Source of the DNA: Sporisorium sorghi
Taxonomy: Eukaryota; Basidiomycota; Ustilaginomycetes; Ustilaginales; Ustilaginaceae
Assembly (NCBI GenBank): GCA_023212695.1
Contig: JALCCG010000314.1
Span: 1-23,596, forward strand
Length of the DNA stretch: 23,596 nucleotides
Direction: 5' to 3'
Shown: in pieces, positions 1 to 8,410 of the stretch
How positions within the stretch are numbered: position 1 is the stretch's first letter
How the letters are laid out: the number at the start of each line of letters is the position of its first letter
Program-made: the position numbers and the translations under genes
The notes under the pieces: generated by a model
Databases searched by the model: none
Seen by the model: the letters and a program-made list of their open reading frames with translations, nothing else
What the model was told of the DNA's origin: nothing

Positions 1-365
1 ATGGTCAACATCATCGCCTCCTTTGCCAGACAGGCTGAGAGGTATAACAGTTGACTGGCACAAGCAAAGCAGCAACATGCAGATGTAGCAGATGGTTCAG
101 TCTTTTGGCATCTGGCTAAGGTTGTTGTGGGAGAGGAGATGGTCACTGAGCGCCACGATGAAAGGTACAGAGACTCTTGCTCCTTACCGAAACAGACTGG
201 GACAAGGCGACCCACCACAAGCAGAAGGAGGCAGTGCACGCAGGCACTTCAGGATCTCGCAGCAGCCACAATGATGCTCGCGAGGCTGGCAACAGCAAGC
301 CTGCCGACAAGGGAGCAAAGCGCAGTTGGATCGCGTTGGAGCTCGACGACTCGTCGGAGGAGTAG
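1..365 (+). CDS. Probable 3' end of a gene cut by the left window edge
   Basis: I do not recognise this product. From about base 171 to the TAG at 363-365 one frame reads as a plausible hydrophilic C-terminus. It contains TETDWDKATHHKQ, then a Ser/Gly/Asn-rich stretch, then KRSWIALELDDSSEE just before the stop. The same frame has a stop at 159-161, so an exon must begin after that; candidate acceptors are the AGs at 169-170 (in gtacag) and 171-172. Bases 1-41 are open in frame 1 and are followed by a possible donor (gtataac, from base 42), so a short intron of about 130 nt is conceivable, but the phase cannot be fixed without the upstream sequence. The acidic tail (ELDDSSEE) and the codon use favour real coding sequence. 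The exon structure is inference. Confidence 0.3.
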
Positions 366-1765
366 CTCAAAGTAGTCAGATTAAGCTGGAGATACGACAG
401 TGCTTACATGAGCAGTCTAGCAGCAAATCCAGTCTGAGGAGGTTCATCGTCTGATTGGCTCACTGCAAATCCAATTTGAAAACATGTGCCGTCTGGCAGT
501 CTGGCAACCGCCTGGCACGATTCCGGTGTTACTCGTATCACTGCATCTAGCAAGAGGGACCAAGATATCCGGACGGCATCCAGTTGTATCTGTATCCGCA
601 GACCCCAGCTCAGTCTTTCGACAAACAGCGTGTGAACTTGGGGTGGGATTTCATTGCATTGATGACGCCGTCTGCATCGTTTACACCGTTTTTGCAAGTT
701 GGGGTCGCCTCGACTGCACCAACTGCACCGATTGCGCTGATTGTGTTGATTGAGCAAGAATTGTATTGGCCTCAAACAGTGCTTTCATTGCATCGGCTGC
801 GTCGATTTGCATCGAGTGCCCCGTCTGCAGACTTCACATGGTCCGAGACGGTTGAAAGGAGCATCGGAAAGCGAATCTCTCCTCAAATTGGATCTGCTGC
901 GAGACGATCAGAGGGTGAGCCCTATCAAAATCGGATTGGAGTCGCGTGTTGTGTGTCCACCTGTCAAACAACGCGCTACTTGACAGCTCCACGTTGGCAG
1001 TGTTCGAACTAGTGAGGTACATAGATGCGAGACAAACAACGCGAACCAAGAGACGAGACAGGACGTGTGACGGTCGAGCGAGAGAAAGAGAGTCGATGAG
1101 GATGCCGACAGTCCCGATTCAATTACAGTAAATTAGATGGGATCGGCGATATCTTTTTCGTGATCGTATGTCAGATCGCTTTTTTTATTTCTGTCCGCTC
1201 CAATCATCGCTCGCGAAACCATGGAGACCTGACTTCTAGCATTGACCGAGCTTGAAGTGAATGCGAAAGGGAGACACGAAGCGGAACTGAGGCGGAGTCA
1301 ACCTTAATCTTGAGAGGGAGATATTTTTTAGATGCGGGGAGAGATATATTCGATATTTTTTAGGTTTTGGAGACAAACAAGGTTTCGAAGATGATCTCGC
1401 CGACAGATCTCGATCTGGGCCGTTAAATCGCCGATGCAATGGAAATTGAATCGGCCGATTGGGCATTTCGCGTCTCAATGTCAGATCGTGTTATCTTTTG
1501 TTTTCGCTCGGAAAAATAGGGCGACAACACCATCCCGGACCCGACTCATACCAACTCGAGCGTCGCACTCAACCGCAATCCTACATTGATCAATCACGAT
1601 CGCACATCAGCCAACAAGATGCAGTCCGAACCAGACAGAGAAGAGGAGGGGTGAAAAATTCGAAATGAATTGCGAAAGGAGAGCCCGAGAAAAGACAAGA
1701 TCGATCAAGCAAGTCGATCGTCGCATCCTCGACGGCGACGATCACGGCAACGATCATGGCGACGA
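366..1765. other. Spacer between the left partial gene and cytochrome c
   Basis: About 1.4 kb without a convincing gene. Open frames of up to 142 codons occur on both strands between 400 and 1130, but they are rich in Cys and Arg, overlap each other in several frames and show no recognisable motif. The right part (1140-1765) is AT-richer, with several T runs near 1180-1200 and 1320-1375. It should contain the 3' untranslated region of cytochrome c, which is transcribed leftward; TTTATT near 1183, which reads AATAAA on the minus strand, is a possible polyadenylation signal. Confidence 0.5.
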
Positions 1766-2718
1766 TTACTTGGTCGCTTCCTCTAGGTACCGCACCAAAT
1801 CATTGCGGTCCTTTTCCTTACGCAATCCGGCGAAGGCCATCTAGATGGGAAAGGGTCGAACAAGAGGAGAAAGCGTCAGCAAGATGGTCTGAATGACGAC
1901 GAGAGAAGAAAGGAAAGGCGAGACTTACCTTTGTGCCCGGAATGAACTTCTGCTTGCACAAAACGGCGGCATAGCATCGTGGGAGGGGGTCGAGCAAACG
2001 GAGAAAGCGTCAGCAGAATGATCTGAGTGGTGACGAGAGAAGAGCAAGAGCGACGACACTGACCTTGGGGCTGTGAGGGCGGAAGGGAAGAACGGATGAG
2101 AAGGATATCGAATGAATGGAAAGCGTCAGCATCGGTGATCAACATGTAAACAAGAGCAAGCAAATGGCGAGTGATACTTACTTCTCCAGGTACTCAAACA
2201 GGTTGTTAGCGTCCCAGACAATTCCTTTGTTCACGTTGGCGCTGCTGTACGAAAAGTTCGCAGCCTGGCCGGTCTTGCGGCCGAAGAGACCGTGAAGGTT
2301 GGGGCCGACTGATGGTGTTGGAAGCGGTAAAAGGTGAGGCGAAGATTTGTCAGTGCGAGGGTTGGAAATATGAAAAGTCGGATGGCGTGCAGCAACAGAA
2401 CGAGCCCAGTCGCTGAAGAGGGACAGCTTCTTCGAAAGGAGGTGCAAGAGGATGAAGGGGTCATGCGGAAAGGACGAGTCTGGGAAGAGCGCTTGCATGG
2501 CGTGCCGGACTCGTCATGTGAATCGCCACCAAGTGCGGCGCCTGCCATCGATTGCCGATTCCACTGCATTCGCTGCACTCGAATGTCGAGACTGGGCTGT
2601 ATCTGTCGTGTCGAGACTTACCCTTGTGGGGCTCACCCTCACCGAGGGTGTGGCACTGAGCGCAACGAGTCTTGAAGAGACTGGCACCCTTGCTAGCGTC
2701 GCCTGGCTTGTAACCCAT
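1766..2718 (-). CDS. CYC1: Cytochrome c, five exons including a 7-nt micro-exon
   Basis: Electron carrier of the mitochondrial intermembrane space between complexes III and IV. The coding exons on the minus strand are 2718-2622, 2308-2182, 2070-2064, 1949-1929 and 1840-1766. Together they encode 108 residues, the usual length for fungal cytochrome c. The haem-attachment motif CAQCH is at residues 19-23 with His23 as axial ligand. [14 protein letters not shown] begins at residue 33. The second axial ligand is Met85 in PGTKMAFAG. All four introns start GT (GTAAGT, or GTCAGT for the third) and end AG. The micro-exon (CCCCAAG) is needed: it completes Asn75 and supplies Pro-Lys, giving the conserved LENPKKFIPGTK. 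Without it the exons on either side are out of phase. Met85 is the first codon of the last exon. The gene symbol follows the yeast family name. Confidence 0.95.
1841..2063 (-). repeat. Homologous introns 3 and 4 of the cytochrome c gene
   Basis: Intron 3 (2063-1950, 114 nt) and intron 4 (1928-1841, 88 nt) align over most of their length on the minus strand. Shared blocks in the same order are CTTCTCTCGTC, TCAGA, TGCTGACGCTTTCTCC, TCGACCC and TCCCA. The region 1989-2045 therefore matches 1855-1912 closely. The shared TGCTGACGCTTTC contains a good branch-point sequence (CTGAC). The same 13 nt recur in intron 2 near 2114-2128, although the rest of intron 2 is not obviously related. Confidence 0.75.
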
Positions 2719-4105
2719 TTTGAAGGATGAACGAAGTTGCTTGTTGGTAGAAAGAGGGTGTGAAGTGTTGTGTGGTGTTGGTGGTGAGAGGAATAGACGT
2801 CGTGAGATGCAACACTATATCCAAAGGGGACGGATACGGGCGGACGCACAACGAACGACCCTGACGAGCGAGCGAGGGGAAAAAAAAAAAAAAAAAAAAA
2901 AAAATCCTTCTGCAGACGCTGTGTCGAGGAAAATTTTGGGGAAGCGAGGAATCTCAGCTTACGAATGCAAGTTCAGTGCGCTGTCGGTCGCCTGCGCTTG
3001 CTCCCAACCCGAGCTCTCCGAGAGCCAATAACGATGAGCTGATTGCATTGAGGTTCGTCCTGATCGCCACTGCGGTCTGCAACCGCGAATTTTTCAGAAG
3101 AAAAGCTAAGAAGAAATTTCTTTCGATCCTCCCACGCGGGCGGGCGGGCTCATTTTTCCGGTTCAACTTCTTCCGGCGTCAAAATTCCATGTTTATCGAG
3201 AAGATCGCTCAATGTGACAGTGCTCGACTTGCTTTTCGTATCACACGTCCGCAAGTAGTATCAAGATGGGAGAGTGCGCAAGGAGAATCGGCATGGTCTC
3301 TGTTCGTTGCTTACTGCATCAGCAAAAATTCTATCATCGCCGAGGTGGGGAGCAACGGCCGATCTCGAGTGTGAAGCTGGTGTGCAGGAAGCTGTGTGCG
3401 AGGCGCGTCTCGTCTCGACGTCATCAACGGAGCAAAATCGATCCGAGACGCTCCGACCTGTATCGGCCGAGATGAAACTTCAAAGATATCGGGGTTGCTT
3501 CCGTAGAGATCTCGATTTCGTCGATTCCACCTTGCTTTCACTTGCCATCTCGAGCTGTATCCGTGTACACGATTGACCGGAAACGAACTTCGGACGGTGT
3601 CCTACATTGCACACTGTTTTGGCCGAGCGCACTCATGTGAGGGTGCATGACGATAGGGATCGTCGAGGCGAATTCCTGTTCCGAAGTTGATCGGCTTATA
3701 TCCCACGACTCTCCTTGCATGGCAATCGTTGAGCAGTCTCATCGTAGAGCTGAGGGAGCATATCACACGAGGCCAAGATCATGACCAGACATCCGTATTT
3801 GGTTTGATACGATTAGCAAGGAGCAAAAGAGGTATGCAAAGTATACAGGATAAGCAAAGGCGGTGGAGCGGGGACGGGCCCGATCGATGGGCCTAGACGC
3901 CGCTCGCTCGCTCGCTCGCTCGCTCGCACTGCCGGATGTCATCATTGTCGTTGTTTTGCTTTTGAAAGCAAGAAGCATCAATGCCAAGCAAGACCTTGAC
4001 GAAGTCGAAATGGAAGGAGCCAGGTGTCATGATGGGCGAAACGTGGTATCACGGAGGCCGTTGCCTCGAGCGGATCGAGTGCGGAAAGGGGAGGGGGTTG
4101 GTCGT
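2719..4105. other. Cytochrome c upstream region and spacer with low-complexity tracts
   Basis: About 1.4 kb with no gene that I can support. On the cytochrome c side there is a TATA-like ATATAG (minus strand) near 2814-2820, about 100 nt before the ATG. An uninterrupted run of 25 A at 2880-2904 follows, and a CCAAT pentamer lies at 3025-3029. CCAAT is the HAP-complex site that commonly controls fungal cytochrome genes, but a pentamer occurs easily by chance. A CGCT tetranucleotide microsatellite occupies about 3901-3927. Bases 3930-4105 are the likely 3' flank of the MARVEL gene. Open frames in 2976-3374 and 3687-3896 look like chance. Confidence 0.5.
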
Positions 4106-4615
4106 TTAGGCGAGCGACTCCTTGACCGATCGGCCACCGCGGAAGGCACCGGCACCGATGGCAGCAACGACAGCGAGCATGAAGCAGAGGATGATCCAGC
4201 CGATCCAGGCGAAAGCGGTGAGCGCCTTGGTCGAGTTGCAGTAGGGGAAGGGGTACGGCTTGGCGCTGCAGCTGAACGAGCCGCCGGTGCGGTCGGTGAG
4301 GGCAGCGGCACCGGCGAGCCAGAAGATCCAGGTGACGAAGATGGTGATACCGTGACCGGCGATCGAGGTGATGACGCCGCCGACGCTAGCAAGGAAGAGA
4401 CCGGTGTAGATCACACCGACGAGGAAACCCCACCAGCCGGCAAAGAGGAGGAAACGGGTAGCGTTGTTGATGCCCTGGGTTGGGGCGTTGTTGTTGCTGT
4501 TGTAGTCCGCAACGAGCACCGAAGCGATGACGGCAACGATGAAGGCCACCACGGCGAACGTGATGAAGGTGATGGGGTGTCCCCTGCGGATGAGAGCGGA
4601 AGAGTCGGAAGCCAT
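4106..4615 (-). CDS. MARVEL-domain (NCE102-like) four-helix membrane protein
   Basis: An intronless ORF of 169 residues. There are four hydrophobic segments, at about 14-37, 55-77, 85-103 and 132-153, with short polar ends. This is the MARVEL architecture of the fungal Nce102/Fhn1 group. After helix 1 comes a polar loop (YNSNNNAPTQG), and the loop before helix 4 has a pair of cysteines (SFSCSAKPYPFPYCNST) that could form a disulphide. Nce102 proteins act in plasma-membrane eisosome organisation and sphingolipid sensing; that role is carried over from the family and is not shown here. The basic C-terminus (FRGGRSVKESLA) is probably cytosolic. The start is the first ATG, about 170 nt below a TATA-like element at 4783-4789. 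The family call is from topology and general resemblance only. Confidence 0.75.
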   Translation of the reverse strand: MASDSSALIRRGHPITFITFAVVAFIVAVIASVLVADYNSNNNAPTQGINNATRFLLFAGWWGFLVGVIYTGLFLASVGGVITSIAGHGITIFVTWIFWLAGAAALTDRTGGSFSCSAKPYPFPYCNSTKALTAFAWIGWIILCFMLAVVAAIGAGAFRGGRSVKESLA

Positions 4616-4674
4616 GATTGCTAGATGTGATAGGTGTACTGTTGGTTGGACGAGAGGGTATGGACAGCAGCGCT

Positions 4675-4764
4675 GATGGTGAATGAGTAGGGATGGTTGT
4701 GTGGAAGGGAAGGCGGATGGTGAATGAGTAGGGATGGTTGTGTGGAAGGGAAGGCGGATGGTGA
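4675..4764 (-). repeat. 41-bp tandem duplication before the MARVEL gene
   Basis: A 41-bp unit beginning gatggtgaatgagtaggg occupies 4675-4715 and is repeated exactly at 4716-4756. A third, truncated copy (gatggtga) follows at 4757-4764. On the coding strand the unit is pyrimidine-rich. It lies between the TATA-like element and the ATG, so it probably lengthens the 5' untranslated leader. Confidence 0.95.
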
Positions 4765-4782
4765 GATGGCGACGAGCTTGTG

Positions 4783-4789
4783 TATATAT
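4783..4789 (-). promoter_or_regulatory. TATA-like element for the MARVEL gene
   Basis: Reads CATATATACA on the minus strand, about 170 nt before the ATG at 4615. The distance and sequence fit a fungal TATA box. No transcription start can be seen. Confidence 0.4.
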
Positions 4790-5053
4790 GGCTGGTTGGC
4801 TGAGCCTACGTGAGCTGAGAGGAATGACGCGCTGCAGCGCACTCGACGGGGTAGATGACTGAGAGACAGAGAGCGAGAAAGCGGATGGACGTCACAGCTG
4901 AGCGCAGCCGTTTTGGATTGCATCACAGCGCTTGGTCAAATTTTCCCTTTTTTTTTTTTTCCTTTTTTTTTATACTCGGCTGCTGCATCTCGACGATTCC
5001 AGCATGATTGCTATTTTGGACTGCTTTGGGAGCGCGATGGCATAAGATGACCT

Positions 5054-5087
<34 letters not shown>

Positions 5088-5940
5088 CCTGCTGCAGAAT
5101 TCCATCCACTCACCGCGGACGAGTCTAAAGGATGCCGACAGCTTTTGGCCGAGTTTCTTCAACCCACCTCGTCATCAGACCAGACACGGCTGCCGTCTCG
5201 AACACCGCCATCGTCGAAAAACCCACCAACACCGTTGTCTAAGTGTCATCCTTTGCCTTGCCGTGAGAGGCCCGTTCGTCCCGCACAAAAGGCCGACGAC
5301 GTAGCTCTGCAAACGAGGCATCGACCTTGAAAAGAAACAGCTGTCCTGAGACTAAGTAACTGCTCCCCGTGTCACCACAGTCAGGGTCGAGAATCACCGG
5401 GTCGCAAGTATCTGTGGAGGCTGAGCGTGGCCTGACATTAGAGCTCGCATCTGTGGAATTTCGTCATTTTTGTAGATCATCCTCGATGGTCAGGACGCGA
5501 GGTTGACTGCTGCGCTGCTTCTGACATGCCTGTCAGTGTGTCTCTCGACTTGGGCACAAATCTCCCGTGGTTTGGCGGCTCAAGGCTTTGCTGTCGAACA
5601 CCTCAACAGCGAGGGGGTGCATAGCCGTCGGCCCAGCCTCTTCGTCAAGGGCCTTTCCTGTCAAGGAAGCAAGCTTTCGAGCGTCACGCCTTTTTTTTTT
5701 TTTGAAAGAAATTTCAGAGGTCTAACACTGCTGAATAATCGCGCGAAATTTTCCCACGGCAAGATCCTGCAGCAAAGACCCTGACTGAGCATTTACGAAG
5801 CGCGTGCTCGCCCGCACGGGATTGCTCTTGCCAACAACTCCTGCTTCCGCACTCCAACATCGCGACACGTTCGGGCAGCTTCGTATCGCTCGAAGCTGTA
5901 GTGGCACGGGTCTTGTCGCTGGCCGCAGTCTCTCACTACA
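4790..5940. other. Spacer between MARVEL gene and first MFS gene, with long poly-T tracts
   Basis: No supported gene. There are T runs at about 4948-4960 and 4963-4971, an uninterrupted run of 31 T at 5057-5087 and a further T run at about 5691-5703. Small open frames at 5145-5330 and 5503-5784 lack motifs. The last few hundred bases should hold the promoter and leader of the plus-strand transporter; no clear TATA box was found there. Confidence 0.5.
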
Positions 5941-7935
5941 ATGCAGCGCACGGACGACGAAACTCGCCCGCTCCTGGGTGACGCTCGATCGAATGGTCAA
6001 CACGATGCCGCCAGCATCTCGTCCGATGCACCCGGATCTTGGAAGGGCAACGTTTCTCGACGACTCCGGCGCCACTGGCCCATCATCCGTGTCCTCGCAG
6101 TAGCGCTGCTATGGGGCGTGGCAAATTACGGAGCAGTGCCGTCGTATCTCGATGGACTCCGCAGCTACACTTGTTCGTACGTCTATTCTACGCATCCGAG
6201 CCTGCTACCCACGCAACCGCACCCGAAGCTTCCGCGCGATCGCGACAGGCCCTGCGCCATCTCTGGAGTCGAGAGCAGGGTAGGCATCGTGGTCGCCATC
6301 GCCACGCTGCTCAGCTTTGTCGTCTCGAGCGTCAGCATGCTCTACTACGGCCCGCGTCTCTCGCGATGGGGTCGCAAGCCCATGCTGCTCATCTCGCTCG
6401 TGTCCAACATGATCAACTACATCCCATTTGCGCTGCTCCCGCTAGGCTATCCATTCGGCGACATCCCTTCCGAGCTCTCGATCAGCCCTGCGGCTTCGAT
6501 GGTCATCATTCTTCTCTGCAGCTTCGTCACCGGCCTGACGGGGTTCACCGGCCTGTTCCTTTGCGTCGTGCGCGTCATGATCGTGGACGTGGCGCCACCT
6601 ACACGTCGCACGATTGCACTCAACTGGCTCGTCAGCGCAACGATGTGTGGCGCCTTCTTTGGCCCGCTGCTGGCTGCATGGGCGCTGGATACCTCGGTCA
6701 AAGCCCACAAGCGCCCCATTCATGAGCGTCTATTCGCCACGTCCGTCACCAGCTTGGAGCTTCCATCGGAACCTCCCATTCCAGGTGTGCCACAATCAAC
6801 ATCCAAGCATGGCAATCCGGCGGCTCTGGTCGCTTGCTGTTGGGTCTTCTTTCTCGCCATCGTCTGGGTCACCTTGCTAGTTCCCGAAACAAAGCCAGTC
6901 ACGGTCGCAAATGCAGCGTCGCCTTCTCGAACGGCATCCGATGCGCCGCAAGACCGCAGTGTCAACACACAAGATGATGCAGAGCGTGCATCCGTCTCGC
7001 CGTCCCGCCTCCGTGCTCACAAGATGCTCGGTCCGCTCTCCATCTACCTGCCTCAAGTCACTCGAGAAGGACGCAAAGACTACCGTCTCACATGGCTCGC
7101 CCTCGCCGGTGCCATTGCCAACGTCGGCTTCAATGCCTTGTCCTACATTGCCGTGTTTGCCGGCTACAAGTTTGACTTTACACCGGACGCCATCGGTCTG
7201 TTGCTAGGGCTGATTGGGGCGACGAGGGCAGCGTGGCTCATCTTTGCCATCCCGCTTCTTGTCCTCCTCTTCGAAAGAACCATTCGCAAGCCAAGTCAGA
7301 TCGCTTCGCTTTCGACAGATGAGCTCGAAGCGCTCGCGAAAGCTGGCCTCAAGGATCCCAACCTCAAGCAGGCCGACAGCCGTCAAGCACGAGATCTTGG
7401 CGATCAGGGCCTGGCGCAACCACTACAAGCAGATGCTCCCGCGAATGCGCTTCCCGCAGAGGCAACGGAAGAGACAATCTCAGCCGTGGTGCTTTGGAGG
7501 ACAGCTGTCGACTTGGCCATCACCAGAGTATCGTACTTTGCCGACATTGTGGGCTACCTGGTGGTGTTTGTCTCTGCCAGCTTTTCGAATGCTGCTGCCA
7601 TGATCTTTGGCACGCTCTTCCTTTCATTCGGAGCAGGATCAGGCCCGGCAGCTACTTCAGCTGCCATTGCGATCATTCAGGATCAGCGACGAGCTGGCCA
7701 TCCTTCGCTGCATCCTTCGCTGCACGCTTCGCCCACGGACGACTGGCTCGCGGCGCTGTCGATCTCTGACAACATTGTCAACGGTCTAAGCCCGATCGTC
7801 ATGAGTGTGGTGTACAGCCTGACCATCGAGACGGCATTGCCTTCTGCGTGCTTCCTCGTTCCTATGCTGGGCTACGTGCTCTCGTTTGGGCTGTTGGCTA
7901 TGGTCAAGAGTCGTGGCCCTCAGGGTTCGCTTTGA
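5941..7935 (+). CDS. Major facilitator superfamily transporter, intronless
   Basis: 664 residues in one exon. The cytosolic N-terminus carries an acidic dileucine-type signal (DDETRPLL, residues 5-12), which often directs transporters to endosomes or vacuoles. TM1 is near residues 49-62 (IIRVLAVALLWGVA). The MFS motif A loop (YGPRLSRWGRKPML) is at about 134-149, followed by several clear helices (SMVIILLCSFVTGLTGFTG and others). A long polar, low-complexity loop near residues 320-370 separates the two six-helix halves. A second soluble insert of about 80 residues (about 455-515) lies in the C-terminal half and makes the protein longer than a typical 450-550 residue MFS member. The substrate cannot be inferred. 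The general look is of the tetracycline-resistance-like/drug:H+ antiporter group. The start is the first in-frame ATG. The uninterrupted 2-kb frame shows that sequence quality is good here. Confidence 0.85.
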   Translation: MQRTDDETRPLLGDARSNGQHDAASISSDAPGSWKGNVSRRLRRHWPIIRVLAVALLWGVANYGAVPSYLDGLRSYTCSYVYSTHPSLLPTQPHPKLPRDRDRPCAISGVESRVGIVVAIATLLSFVVSSVSMLYYGPRLSRWGRKPMLLISLVSNMINYIPFALLPLGYPFGDIPSELSISPAASMVIILLCSFVTGLTGFTGLFLCVVRVMIVDVAPPTRRTIALNWLVSATMCGAFFGPLLAAWALDTSVKAHKRPIHERLFATSVTSLELPSEPPIPGVPQSTSKHGNPAALVACCWVFFLAIVWVTLLVPETKPVTVANAASPSRTASDAPQDRSVNTQDDAERASVSPSRLRAHKMLGPLSIYLPQVTREGRKDYRLTWLALAGAIANVGFNALSYIAVFAGYKFDFTPDAIGLLLGLIGATRAAWLIFAIPLLVLLFERTIRKPSQIASLSTDELEALAKAGLKDPNLKQADSRQARDLGDQGLAQPLQADAPANALPAEATEETISAVVLWRTAVDLAITRVSYFADIVGYLVVFVSASFSNAAAMIFGTLFLSFGAGSGPAATSAAIAIIQDQRRAGHPSLHPSLHASPTDDWLAALSISDNIVNGLSPIVMSVVYSLTIETALPSACFLVPMLGYVLSFGLLAMVKSRGPQGSL

Positions 7936-8410
7936 CGAGGACTTTTTTTTTTTTTTTTGAAATCACAGTTTGTTAGACTTTTTCCTTGAGCCTGTTGGCT
8001 CGGGCGCAGATCGGGAAGTGAATCGCCAGAGGGAGCTGTTGGTCGCGGTGCAATTTCTGTCGCGATGGACTGACTGGAGCGTGAGGAATTCGCTGAGGCT
8101 GAGACTGAGAGGCTGATCGTCTGTCTGTCTTTTCGTTTCGAGCACGACCCGCTTTTACCTCGTTGCTCTCAGCTCACCACCATCTCCTCGAGCCGATCTC
8201 TCCTCGTCGCTTCATCCTCATCGCCTCGCTTTCCCCTATCACCAACGCGTCACCTATCCTCCCGCCGCTGACGCTGTCCGCTCCTGATCTTCTCCAGCTT
8301 CGCGCAATCACGTAGTGTCACCCGCCAGGCGTTGATGCTTTAGCCGGCGTCGCTCTCATCTCTCGGCGTACACTCTCGCGCACAGCGTTCGACGCTGATT
8401 CCTCGCCATC
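7936..8410. other. Spacer and leader of the SIN3 gene
   Basis: Between the MFS stop and the SIN3 ATG. A run of 16 T lies at 7943-7958, just after the MFS stop. From about 8160 to 8410 the plus strand is strongly pyrimidine-rich (CTC/CTCG blocks), as in 5' leaders of many fungal genes without an obvious TATA box. No gene is seen. Confidence 0.5.

Noticed and set aside
404..775. 123-codon minus-strand ORF
   Set aside because: Cys/Arg-rich, no motif, overlaps other equally long frames; treated as chance.
3863..4624. 253-codon plus-strand ORF
   Set aside because: It lies antisense over the MARVEL gene; acidic, low-complexity translation typical of a codon-bias shadow.
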